Positions 1 to 6,046 of a stretch of 6,390 nt of DNA are shown here, piece by piece (within the stretch, counting starts at the first letter, position 1; each line of letters starts with the position of its first letter). The position numbers were made by a program, and so were the translations under genes. This stretch comes from Elusimicrobiota bacterium (GTDB lineage: Bacteria > Elusimicrobiota > Elusimicrobia > F11). The DNA lies in contig JAKLIS010000084.1 in the NCBI GenBank assembly GCA_022709485.1, forward strand, positions 1 to 6,390, given 5' to 3'. The notes beneath the pieces are model-generated. The model ran no database searches. It was not told where the DNA came from and worked only from the letters and a program-made list of their open reading frames with translations.

Positions 1-201
1 TTTGTCTTTGGGACCGAGGTTAAAAGAAAGAAACACCCCCGATTTTTCCGGAACCGGGAACCGCGTGGCGAGTTCGGCCCCTTGGACGCTCAAATTCCGA
101 ATCATGCCCCACCTATCTTGCGTGGTCACGCTTCCAACGCATTTAAAACGACAGGGAAAAATCCACTGAATCCGGGCAAAACGCCGTTGTTGTTTGGTCA
201 C
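1..201 (-). CDS. PilZ-domain protein, N-terminal part (runs off the left edge)
   Basis: I translated this gene by hand from the minus strand. It starts at a GTG (201-199) and stays open for 67 codons to the window edge. The product shows the PilZ signature: an RxxxR element near the N-terminus (QRRFAR, R6 to R10) and a [D/N]xSxxG element (NLSVQG, residues 36-41), separated by beta-strand-like sequence. In PilZ proteins these two motifs bind cyclic di-GMP, so this is probably a cytoplasmic c-di-GMP receptor or adaptor. The start is supported by an AAGGGGG ribosome-binding site four bases upstream and by the domain beginning almost at once. The GTG overlaps the TGA of the preceding membrane protein gene (GTGA, 4 bp), so the two are probably co-transcribed and translationally coupled. 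The C-terminus is not in the window, so fusion to another domain cannot be excluded. The motif assignment is from sight, not from a search. Confidence 0.82.
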   Translation of the reverse strand, partial: MTKQQRRFARIQWIFPCRFKCVGSVTTQDRWGMIRNLSVQGAELATRFPVPEKSGVFLSFNLGPKDK

Positions 202-1349
202 TTGTCCCCCTTCAGCCGATAAAGAAGCCCGCTTTTTTCCGCCGACACCCATAGAAATGATCCATCCCCTCCAAAACCCGCCGCCTGATTAAAATCGGTA
301 TTATCAAAAAGTTGGAGCAATTTTTTCTCAACTAGCATTAATTCTCCCGGCTGGATTTGGTATTTCAGTATTTCCCCTTTCTTCCCGTCTAAAATCCAGG
401 AAAAACCATTTTTCACCACCAGCCCCACCGGCTCTTGCGCCTCTGTTTTGTATCTGGCGGAAACAGAAATGGATTTTCCAATCGCCAGACGAACCAAATC
501 CCGGGCCGCCGAATCACAGGACCAAAGATTTTTTCCATCCCATGCCAAACCGACCAAGTTGATGTCTCCCAATTCATAGGTATCTTTCACCGGCCATCCC
601 GGATCTGCCAAATGAAAACGAATCCGGCTGTCATTTCCCAAGCTCCACAATCCGTCTTCTCCCCAGCAAATCGCGACGGGAGAAAATTGTTCAAATTTGG
701 TGTGTCCTGTAAATTCCAGATCCACCCCTTTCTTGAAACTGCTGATGGATTGGGTGTACCAATCACAGATATAAACAGAATTTTGATTGATGGCGATGCC
801 GGAAGGATGCGCCAAAGGCGCATGGAAATAATCCAAGGCAGGATGGGAAGGTTTACAACCGATTCGAACCAAGAGTGAAAGCCCAAGAGCGACCACAAAT
901 CCAATTATGATTCCTTGCCATTTGGGAAAAAACGCCGGCGTGGCCTTTGGGTGTTCTCGACGGAATTGATCGGTGGCTGTGCCGGCCGTAAACTCAAGCA
1001 CGCCTCGCCAATCTTCCCCTTTTTCGTCTTCTGTCACGCATTCTAACGCGCCCGCCTCCATTAATTCAACCGCCCGGGCGGCCATGGAAACATTTCCTGC
1101 CACCGGTCCGGATGCCATCAATACGACAAAAAGAGGAGTGCTTCGTTCGCTTAATGGGCCCGGATTTTTTTGAGCCCAAAATTCATCCACGATGGCGATA
1201 TCGTGTTCTTTTATTGTGTGAGAAGAAAGCATAGCTTCCGGGGATGGCCAAAAAATCAGTTTAAATCTCTTTGATAAAGGTTTTTCAACTTTTCGAATGA
1301 GAGATTCGTTTTTGAAAGGAATATGGAGATTGGGGATCAGTTTAGTCAT
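198..1349 (-). CDS. Membrane protein: degenerate receiver-like domain, one TM helix, beta-propeller repeats
   Basis: This 383-residue protein has three parts. Residues 28-115 read like a response-regulator receiver: a strand ending in an aspartate (DIAIVDE, D55), a strand ending in Ser (LFVVLMAS, S80), and AGALECVTED (99-108), which lines up with the usual AGADDYLTKP. The conserved Lys is replaced by Glu107 and the Pro by Asp108, so phosphorylation switching is unlikely. Residues 146-163 form a hydrophobic helix preceded by a positive stretch (FRREHPK), suggesting the N-terminus is cytoplasmic and the C-terminus extracytoplasmic. Residues 181-381 hold five repeats of about 42 residues with the pattern 'G(I/L)xxxxxxxW/Y...D..xxxI..F', starting near 181, 223, 264, 306 and 355. 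They resemble NHL/SMP-30-like propeller blades. The ATG follows an in-frame TAG directly and has only a weak ribosome-binding site. Membrane topology and receiver homology are inferences; I do not recognise a named family for the whole protein. Confidence 0.8.
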   Translation of the reverse strand: MTKLIPNLHIPFKNESLIRKVEKPLSKRFKLIFWPSPEAMLSSHTIKEHDIAIVDEFWAQKNPGPLSERSTPLFVVLMASGPVAGNVSMAARAVELMEAGALECVTEDEKGEDWRGVLEFTAGTATDQFRREHPKATPAFFPKWQGIIIGFVVALGLSLLVRIGCKPSHPALDYFHAPLAHPSGIAINQNSVYICDWYTQSISSFKKGVDLEFTGHTKFEQFSPVAICWGEDGLWSLGNDSRIRFHLADPGWPVKDTYELGDINLVGLAWDGKNLWSCDSAARDLVRLAIGKSISVSARYKTEAQEPVGLVVKNGFSWILDGKKGEILKYQIQPGELMLVEKKLLQLFDNTDFNQAAGFGGDGSFLWVSAEKSGLLYRLKGDK

Positions 1350-1581
1350 CTAGTTAAGTTTATTCATTTCTTTCATACACACAAACACTATTACGTGAAT
1401 TTAGTGAGGACTCCAATTTTTGAAACCATGCCCATTCGGAAAATTTGTTCTGTATTTGGCGCTCAAATTTCTCCTTTAGGGCATCTGGGCGGACATGGAA
1501 CAATGAATTCAATTGATTATTATCTATTTTGACAATTACCCGTTTTGGCCTTTCTGATGCACTGTAGTTTGGGGGTCCTTT
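1350..1581. other. Divergent intergenic region, AT-rich
   Basis: These 232 bp separate the start of the minus-strand membrane protein gene from the start of the plus-strand exported-protein gene, so both promoters should lie here. A plausible plus-strand promoter is listed separately. I see no convincing minus-strand promoter: TTGGAG and TAATAG spaced 17 bp apart match consensus at only three positions each. No RNA gene, repeat or believable small coding region is visible. Confidence 0.6.
1529..1558 (+). promoter_or_regulatory. Candidate sigma70-type promoter for the exported-protein gene
   Basis: A perfect TTGACA (1529-1534) is followed after 18 bp by TCTGAT (1553-1558), which matches four of six positions of the -10 consensus. 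Transcription would begin about 15-20 bases before the ATG at 1582, leaving room for the GGGGGT ribosome-binding site at 1571-1576. The -35 box is strong and the -10 box mediocre. Confidence 0.4.
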
Positions 1582-2295
1582 ATGTTAATAAAGCTAAAAC
1601 CATTTTTCGTTGCTGAATGGATTATCTTTTCCATCGGGTTGTGTTTGTCGCCCGGTTTTGCAGAAACCTTTCAGATGACCCGGATCAAATCATTGGTTCC
1701 TCCTTCACCCGAACTTTTATCCCGCGTTATCGAGGATAAAATTATTTTTGACCTTCAAAATTCCGCCGATGGACCGATGGCTCATGTTTCTCTTTCATAT
1801 GCGTACTCATTCAATTTTAATCCTACAGATCAAGGCTGGTTGGTGAAAGACATTGTGTCGGGTGTTGAAACAATTGAAGTTGACGCCGATCTCGATCAGA
1901 TGGAAGACAACCCCGATCAAGGCCTGATATTTTCACACGAAAATGGCATCCGATGCACCCTAAAAGGAAGAATAAAAAAACAAGGAGAAGAAAATTTCGT
2001 TTTTTATCAGAGACCGGCTCAAATCAATGTTGAATTGACCTATAACAAAAAGAAACAAGAAGCGCTTTTAGATCTTTCCGTCCTCTGGCTCGAAAAAGTC
2101 CCGGATTATGGAGTCTTTGATGCTTCCAATGGATCGGGCCTTCACGATATCCTCTGGGGACCGGTGTCCCTTATGAACTACTCCCCTGTTCTGACGTATT
2201 CCCCTCAACTCAGAAACCGAGAATCTCAAACTGCCTTCCCTCGACTAAAAAAAGGCCCAGAATCCCTCGAAACCAGTTCCATCCAACAGAAATAG
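1582..2295 (+). CDS. Exported protein of unknown function
   Basis: I do not recognise this 237-residue protein. The N-terminus is a clear Sec-type signal peptide: K4 and K6, a hydrophobic core at about residues 8-22, and a likely cleavage site after GFA (A27/E28). The mature part, about 210 residues, has alternating hydrophobic patterns typical of beta-strands (for example residues 67-78, 123-131 and 147-168), an acidic patch (residues 100-112, rich in D and E), and a Pro/Ser/Arg-rich, probably disordered tail from about residue 200. The mature chain has a single cysteine (C125), so no internal disulfide. No lipobox and no second membrane segment are seen, so it is probably periplasmic or released. 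The start is supported by GGGGGT five bases upstream and the position of the signal peptide. It is separated from the downstream kinase operon by 135 bp containing a likely promoter and operator, so it is probably its own unit. A role as a partner of the signalling proteins is only a guess. Confidence 0.78.
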   Translation: MLIKLKPFFVAEWIIFSIGLCLSPGFAETFQMTRIKSLVPPSPELLSRVIEDKIIFDLQNSADGPMAHVSLSYAYSFNFNPTDQGWLVKDIVSGVETIEVDADLDQMEDNPDQGLIFSHENGIRCTLKGRIKKQGEENFVFYQRPAQINVELTYNKKKQEALLDLSVLWLEKVPDYGVFDASNGSGLHDILWGPVSLMNYSPVLTYSPQLRNRESQTAFPRLKKGPESLETSSIQQK

Positions 2296-2344
2296 TCCAA
2301 CCATTCCGCCAAAATTAAATTCGAGTTGATTTTTCAATACGTCC

Positions 2345-2372
2345 TTGTAACTCAAGTTCTTAGGGGTAATAC
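2345..2372 (+). promoter_or_regulatory. Weak candidate promoter for the two-component operon
   Basis: TTGTAA (2345-2350) is followed after 16 bp by TAATAC (2367-2372). Both are partial matches to sigma70 boxes. It is the best candidate in the 135-bp gap and would place the inverted-repeat element at 2382-2429 directly downstream of the start of transcription. Another sigma factor may be used. Confidence 0.25.
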
Positions 2373-2381
2373 TTTTACCGC

Positions 2382-2429
2382 AGATAAAGTGAACAAGGTC
2401 ACCATTTTCACTTTAAAGTGATTTTATCT
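2382..2429 (+). promoter_or_regulatory. Triple TAAAGTGA inverted-repeat element just before the hybrid kinase start
   Basis: Three copies of the 8-mer TAAAGTGA, or its complement, lie here. TAAAGTGAA at 2385-2393 is an exact inverted repeat of TTCACTTTA at 2407-2415 (13-nt loop). The latter is also half of a perfect 14-bp palindrome, TCACTTTAAAGTGA, at 2408-2421. An outer pair AGATAAA (2382-2388) and TTTATCT (2423-2429) encloses the set. The two forward copies are 29 bp apart, close to three helical turns. As DNA this looks like an operator for a dimeric regulator. As RNA it could form a leader hairpin, and the only Shine-Dalgarno-like sequence for the kinase (AAAGTGAT, 2415-2422, 8 nt before the ATG) lies inside the palindrome. 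The symmetry is read directly; the function is inferred. Confidence 0.6.
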
Positions 2430-2430
2430 T

Positions 2431-3954
2431 ATGGAAAATTCACCCATTAAAATTTTATTGATCGAAGACATTCAAGAAGACATCTTGAGGGCGCAGCTTA
2501 TGCTTTCGGATGTTAAGGGAATGAAATACGAAATTTCGCCGGTGGCATCAGCTTCGGTGGGCTTGGAAAAACTTGAAAAAGAATCTTATGACGCGATCCT
2601 TTTGAACTTGCTTTTAAAAGATAACACCGGGCTCGAAAGCCTACTCAGGATTCAAGAACGGGCCCCGCATGCGCCTGTGATTATTCTGACAGCCAAAGAA
2701 GATCAAGCCCTTGCTTTTGAAGCCGTCCGGAAAGGCGCTCAAGACTATCTTGTAAAAGGAAAGCTGGACGGCAATCTTCTCAATCAAGTTATTCACTACG
2801 CCATTGAACGCCATCGGGTTATGGAGGAGATGAAGAAAAAAAACGAGGAGCTGGAACGCCTTAACTCAATGAAGTCTGAATTCGTCTCCACCGTCTCACA
2901 TGAGCTCAGAACCCCGCTCACGGTCGTTTTGTCGGCCTCCAACAATCTTTTGGATGGGGCTTTTGGAGAGTTGAGTCAAAGCCAGAAAAAATGGGTTCAT
3001 AAAATCAACCAACACGCTCAAAGACTTCACCAGATGATCAGTGATATTCTTGATTTATCCAAACTTCAGTCGGGTAAAACAGAAATACACCGCAATCAGC
3101 TCGATATGGTTAAGCTCATAAAATCCACAGTGGCCAACCTCAAAATCCTTTCAAAGGAAAAAAAGATTGATTTGAATTACCGGCTCCCTGACACATTGCC
3201 GCCCATTTGGGCCGACAAAAACCGAATTGATCAGGTTTTGACCAATTTAATAACCAATGCCATCAAATTTACTCTGAAAGAAGGAACCATCGAAGTATCG
3301 GCCCTTGAATCCGGCGGTTTCGTTCAAGTCACGGTGTCTGATTCGGGTCCCGGAATACCCGCCGATTCTCAACAGGCCATTTTTGACCGCTTCCGCCAAA
3401 TTAGAACGATGGGCGACCCCGCCTCTTCGACCAAAGGAATCGGGCTGGGCCTGGCCATCTGCCGGGAAATTGTGACCCAACATTCCGGAGAAATTTGGGT
3501 GGAAAGCGAAATCGGAAAGGGCGCCCAATTTACGTTTAAACTTCCCATTGGGACCGCCTCTCTACAGGCGGCGGGCGCCAACATCCTCGTCGTCGATGAT
3601 GATGAAGAAATCTGCAAATTTATTGAAGCCGTTCTTGAGCAGAAAAACCACCGTGTCACCATCGCGAAAAATGGAAATCAAGCCATTCAATATATAGACA
3701 ACGCGCAACCGGCATTCGATATCGTTTTTCTCGATTTAATGCTTCCCGGAGCCAATGGCGTTGAAATTATTAAAGCGATACACAAAAAATCAACTCGGCC
3801 GGAGATTGTGGTCATCACCGCCTATCCGAACAGTGATCTATTATTTGAAGGAATGGCTTTTGGCCCATTAACCATTATCGCCAAACCATTCGACCCGGAA
3901 GCCATTTTGGATATGGCGGAAAGAAAACTGTCTAGTTATAAGAAATCAAAATGA
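2431..3954 (+). CDS. Hybrid sensor histidine kinase, REC-HisKA-HATPase-REC, with a phospho-site-less first receiver
   Basis: This 507-residue cytoplasmic protein has no membrane segment and no PAS, GAF or other sensor domain. Residues 6-125 are a receiver with the acidic pair (E12, D13), T87 and K109, but the phospho-accepting Asp is Asn59 (codon AAC, 2605-2607). Residues 126-150 are a charged coiled-coil linker. The HisKA dimerisation helix pair follows, with the H-box around H157 (HELRTPLT, including the E..T phosphatase-type pair E158 and T161). The HATPase_c domain has the N-box (N272, N276), the G1 box DSGPGIP (D304) and the G2 box GIGLGL. After a short linker, residues 384-500 are an intact second receiver (D389, D390, D435, T463, K485). 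The expected reaction is ATP-dependent phosphorylation of H157 and transfer to D435 or to separate receivers. It is the first gene of a four-gene operon, and its TGA overlaps the next ATG (ATGA). Input probably reaches it through the N-terminal pseudo-receiver, by inference. Confidence 0.95.
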   Translation: MENSPIKILLIEDIQEDILRAQLMLSDVKGMKYEISPVASASVGLEKLEKESYDAILLNLLLKDNTGLESLLRIQERAPHAPVIILTAKEDQALAFEAVRKGAQDYLVKGKLDGNLLNQVIHYAIERHRVMEEMKKKNEELERLNSMKSEFVSTVSHELRTPLTVVLSASNNLLDGAFGELSQSQKKWVHKINQHAQRLHQMISDILDLSKLQSGKTEIHRNQLDMVKLIKSTVANLKILSKEKKIDLNYRLPDTLPPIWADKNRIDQVLTNLITNAIKFTLKEGTIEVSALESGGFVQVTVSDSGPGIPADSQQAIFDRFRQIRTMGDPASSTKGIGLGLAICREIVTQHSGEIWVESEIGKGAQFTFKLPIGTASLQAAGANILVVDDDEEICKFIEAVLEQKNHRVTIAKNGNQAIQYIDNAQPAFDIVFLDLMLPGANGVEIIKAIHKKSTRPEIVVITAYPNSDLLFEGMAFGPLTIIAKPFDPEAILDMAERKLSSYKKSK

Positions 3955-4340
3955 AAGAATCTTCCAACAGAAAAAAGAAAATAAAAGTCCTTTTGATTGA
4001 GGACGATAAAGATATTCTGGAAACCGTTCGAATTACTTTGGAAAGAAATGGATTTATTGTCCGGCCCCTGTCCCATGGGAGAGACGCACTTTCGACGGCT
4101 ATAAAAATAAAACCCCATGTAATAGTCACCGATATCATGATGCCCGCCCCCGATGGATTTGAAATTTGCCGCACATTGAGAGCCTGCGATGAAACAAAAA
4201 ATATCCCAATTATTTTCTTGTCCGCCAGGACCCAGCCGCTGGACGTCGACACTGGGTTCAAAGCGGGCGCCGATCGCTACCTCACAAAACCCTTTCAAAA
4301 TGAAGATCTCTTAAACGCCATTAAAGGATTAGCCAAATGA
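3951..4340 (+). CDS. Single-domain response regulator (stand-alone receiver)
   Basis: This 129-residue protein is a receiver domain and nothing more. The acidic pair is E17 and D18 (followed by D19), the phospho-acceptor is D61 in TDIMMP, the switch residue is S91, and the invariant Lys is K113 in LTKPF. A basic N-terminal tail (residues 1-10, rich in K and R) precedes the domain. All residues needed for phosphorylation are present, so it should accept phosphate from one of the two kinases beside it and pass a signal by protein contact, like CheY, or act as a relay or phosphate sink. No DNA-binding or enzymatic output domain follows. The ATG overlaps the stop of the hybrid kinase gene (ATGA, 4 bp) and no strong ribosome-binding site is seen close by, so translation is probably coupled. 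Its own stop overlaps the start of the second kinase in the same way. The partner and the output are unknown. Confidence 0.93.
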   Translation: MKESSNRKKKIKVLLIEDDKDILETVRITLERNGFIVRPLSHGRDALSTAIKIKPHVIVTDIMMPAPDGFEICRTLRACDETKNIPIIFLSARTQPLDVDTGFKAGADRYLTKPFQNEDLLNAIKGLAK

Positions 4341-5449
4341 CGGACAAAATCCTGATCATTGATGACGAACCCGACATATTGGAAAGCCTCGAGGTCATGC
4401 TTGAAAAACAGGGGTACGAAGTGTCAACGGCTCTCTCCGGTTTTGAGGGGCTGGAAATTGCCAAAGAAGGATCCCCTGATTTGATCTTATTAGACGTCAT
4501 GATGCCGGAAATGGATGGTTTTGAAACCTGTAAAAAATTAAGGGCGGGATTTCGCACGAAAGCCATTCCGGTGCTTCTTCTCACCGCCCTTCATGACGCC
4601 GATTCCAAAGTGAAAGGCTTGGACGCGGGTGCGGATGATTTTATTACCAAACCGTTCAACGACGCGGAACTCAAGGCCCGCGTGCGGGCGTTTGTTAGAA
4701 CCAAACGGATGCGCGATGAACTGGAAGAAAATTACATGAAGTTAAAAGAATTAGAACAAATGCGGGATCTCTTGACCCACACCATGGTCCATGATTTAAA
4801 AACGCCACTAACCTCCATCAAAGGAACCATCAGCGTATTAATGGATCAACTTGAAAGTAAAGGTCCTTTGGGGCCGGAACACATCAAGCTTCTACGGACC
4901 GCCCAACACAGTTCAGATAAAATCTTAAGCCTGATACAGGACATTCTGGATGTGAGTCGTATGGAGGAAAAAAAGCTTCCGGTTCAAAAAAAATCAATCT
5001 CTATATCGCAAGTGGCTCAGGAATGCCTTGATACCATTATGCCCCTGGCTCTTCAAAACGGTTTCACAATCCACAATGCTGTTCCCAGTTCTTTCCCTCA
5101 TATTATTACCGACGAAGAAATTTTCCGACGAGTTCTTATCAATTTGCTTGGAAACAGCATGAAGTTTACCGACCGTGGCGGAAAAATCAGCCTTGAGTTG
5201 AATGATTTATCAAGCGAAAATCAAATAGAATGCGTCGTGGAAGATTCGGGAATTGGGATTCCAAAAGAAAACCTCGAGAAGATTTTTGACAAATTCTTTC
5301 AGGGCACCAATCCCTCATTAAGCCGCCGGGGCCAGGGATTGGGTCTTTCATTCTGCCGTCTTGCCGTTGAAGCCATTGGCGGACGCATTTGGGCTGAAAG
5401 CGAGGAGGGAAAAGGCAGCCGATTTATCATTCGGCTGCCTCTATCATGA
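4337..5449 (+). CDS. Histidine kinase with N-terminal receiver, REC-HisKA-HATPase
   Basis: This 370-residue soluble protein begins with an intact receiver (residues 1-120: acidic pair D9 and D10, phospho-site D53 in LLDVMMP, T83, K105). A charged, coiled-coil-like linker follows (121-148), then a HisKA domain with H152 in HDLKTPLTS (D153 and T156 form the usual phosphatase-type pair). The HATPase_c domain has the N-box (N269, N273), G1 box DSGIGIP (D303) and G2 box GQGLGL, and the protein ends 27 residues after it in a typical kinase C-terminus. It has no membrane segment and no sensor domain, so its activity is probably controlled by phosphorylation of its own receiver, possibly by the upstream hybrid kinase; that ordering is inferred. 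The ATG overlaps the preceding stop (ATGA) and has a good ribosome-binding site (AAAGGA, 4323-4328). The 3' end of the gene also carries a hairpin placed just before the next start codon. Confidence 0.95.
   Translation: MTDKILIIDDEPDILESLEVMLEKQGYEVSTALSGFEGLEIAKEGSPDLILLDVMMPEMDGFETCKKLRAGFRTKAIPVLLLTALHDADSKVKGLDAGADDFITKPFNDAELKARVRAFVRTKRMRDELEENYMKLKELEQMRDLLTHTMVHDLKTPLTSIKGTISVLMDQLESKGPLGPEHIKLLRTAQHSSDKILSLIQDILDVSRMEEKKLPVQKKSISISQVAQECLDTIMPLALQNGFTIHNAVPSSFPHIITDEEIFRRVLINLLGNSMKFTDRGGKISLELNDLSSENQIECVVEDSGIGIPKENLEKIFDKFFQGTNPSLSRRGQGLGLSFCRLAVEAIGGRIWAESEEGKGSRFIIRLPLS
5403..5445 (+). promoter_or_regulatory. Distant AGGAGG plus intervening hairpin before the last receiver gene
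   Basis: A perfect AGGAGG lies at 5403-5408, 37 nt before the ATG at 5446, which is too far to work linearly. Between them is a perfect 10-bp inverted repeat, AGGCAGCCGA (5413-5422) and TCGGCTGCCT (5431-5440), with an 8-nt loop. Folding it removes 28 nt and leaves 9 nt between AGGAGG and the ATG, a normal spacing. No other ribosome-binding site precedes this start. The geometry is read directly; use as a structure-bridged ribosome-binding site is inferred. The same bases encode the conserved C-terminus of the kinase. Confidence 0.55.
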
Positions 5450-5832
5450 GCTTCTTCAATAAAAAGAAAAAGATCCTCGTTGTTGAAGATGAGCCCGATA
5501 TCGCCGACGGCTTAAAAGCCCGTCTTGAAGTGGCCGGCTACAAAGTTTTAATAGAAAATAACGGCCAATCCGCCATCGAAACGGCTCGATCCAAAAAACC
5601 GGACTTAGTTGTCCTTGACCTCATGATTCCAAAAATCGACGGATACGATGTCTGCCGCATCCTGAAGCGGGAAGATCGGACTAAAAAGATCCCCGTTCTT
5701 GTGCTCACGGCCCTTCAAATGGTGGGGGATGTCAATAAAGCTTTTGAGGTGGGAGCCGCTGATTACATTGCCAAACCTTTTACCAACGATAAACTTCTCG
5801 ACAAGATTGAAAAGCTTCTTTCTTCAGATTAG
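5446..5832 (+). CDS. Single-domain response regulator (stand-alone receiver)
   Basis: This 128-residue protein is another lone receiver. The acidic pair is E14 and D15, the phospho-acceptor is D58 in VLDLMIP, the switch residue is T88, and the invariant Lys is K110 in IAKPF. A short, very basic N-terminus (NKKKK) resembles that of the other stand-alone receiver in the operon, but the two differ widely in the rest of the chain, so they are not a recent duplication. It should be phosphorylated by one of the neighbouring kinases. With no output domain, it must act by binding a partner or as an intermediate or sink in a relay. The ATG overlaps the stop of the preceding kinase (ATGA). The nearest good ribosome-binding site lies beyond a hairpin, described separately. 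It is the last gene of the operon; a repeat-rich, gene-free stretch follows. Confidence 0.93.
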   Translation: MSFFNKKKKILVVEDEPDIADGLKARLEVAGYKVLIENNGQSAIETARSKKPDLVVLDLMIPKIDGYDVCRILKREDRTKKIPVLVLTALQMVGDVNKAFEVGAADYIAKPFTNDKLLDKIEKLLSSD

Positions 5833-5853
5833 CCCGCCTCTCCATGCACCCAA

Positions 5854-5887
5854 GTCGTCGCCCCCGCGAAAGCCGGGGCCTAGGTTT
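5854..5887 (+). repeat. GC-hairpin repeat, copy A (possible weak terminator)
   Basis: CCCCGC (5862-5867) pairs with GC plus GGGG (5872-5878, one bulged C) around a GAAA tetraloop. The flanks GTCGTCG and CCTAGG fit the common intergenic repeat whose core is CGCGAAAGCG in GTCAT(T/C)CCCGCGAAAGCGGGAATCCAG. TTTT at 5884-5887 follows six bases after the stem, so it could also terminate the operon 30 bp after its last stop codon. The repeat family is recalled from many bacterial genomes, not searched. Confidence 0.5.
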
Positions 5888-5928
5888 TCAACCTTCCGTC
5901 GAAATAAGGTTTACAGCCTGGATTCCCG

Positions 5929-6046
5929 TACCGATTCCTTGACATTCATTATCCGGTACGTGCCGCTTCAATAATTAATGATTAAAGGAGCGGTACAGTA
6001 CCACTCAATAATGAAAATAATTGAAGTGGTACGTCCCTTGGGGACG
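5929..6046 (+). mobile_element. MITE- or REP-like hairpin-rich insert without coding capacity
   Basis: The insert is built of stem-loops with GTAC-containing arms. CGTACCG (5927-5933) is the exact complement of CGGTACG (5954-5960). A stem at 5960-5969 pairs with 5987-5996 (ten pairs, two of them G-U), and after one base a second stem, GTACCACT (5998-6005), pairs perfectly with AGTGGTAC (6025-6032). The whole 5958-6034 block is also an imperfect 19-bp inverted repeat (16 of 19). The paired-hairpin layout resembles non-autonomous elements moved by Y1 (REP-associated) transposases, but no transposase or target duplication is visible, so this is an inference. The exact ends are uncertain. Confidence 0.4.

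Noticed and set aside
435..878. Plus-strand open frame opposite the propeller part of the membrane protein gene
   Set aside because: It is antisense to a gene with clear repeats and a TM helix; its product has no coherent domain or ribosome-binding site and looks like an antisense shadow.
2157..2170. GGGAC/GTCCC hairpin inside the exported-protein gene
   Set aside because: It is only a 5-bp stem inside coding sequence, without a T-run; expected by chance.
3580..3954. Possible Hpt domain or DNA-binding output at the C-terminus of the hybrid kinase
   Set aside because: The sequence is a canonical receiver (D435, T463, K485) ending soon after its last helix; no Hpt or helix-turn-helix motif is present.
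3936..4298. Minus-strand open frames opposite the first stand-alone receiver
   Set aside because: The plus strand encodes a complete receiver with all catalytic residues; the antisense products are low-complexity and lack any motif.
5939..5944. TTGACA as a -35 box for a promoter inside the repeat insert
   Set aside because: No -10-like hexamer lies 15-19 bp downstream, and the sequence belongs to a hairpin-rich repeat.
5699..5974. Plus-strand open frame running out of the last receiver gene into the repeat region
   Set aside because: Its first half is out of frame within a conserved receiver and its second half is repeat sequence; no start signal supports it.
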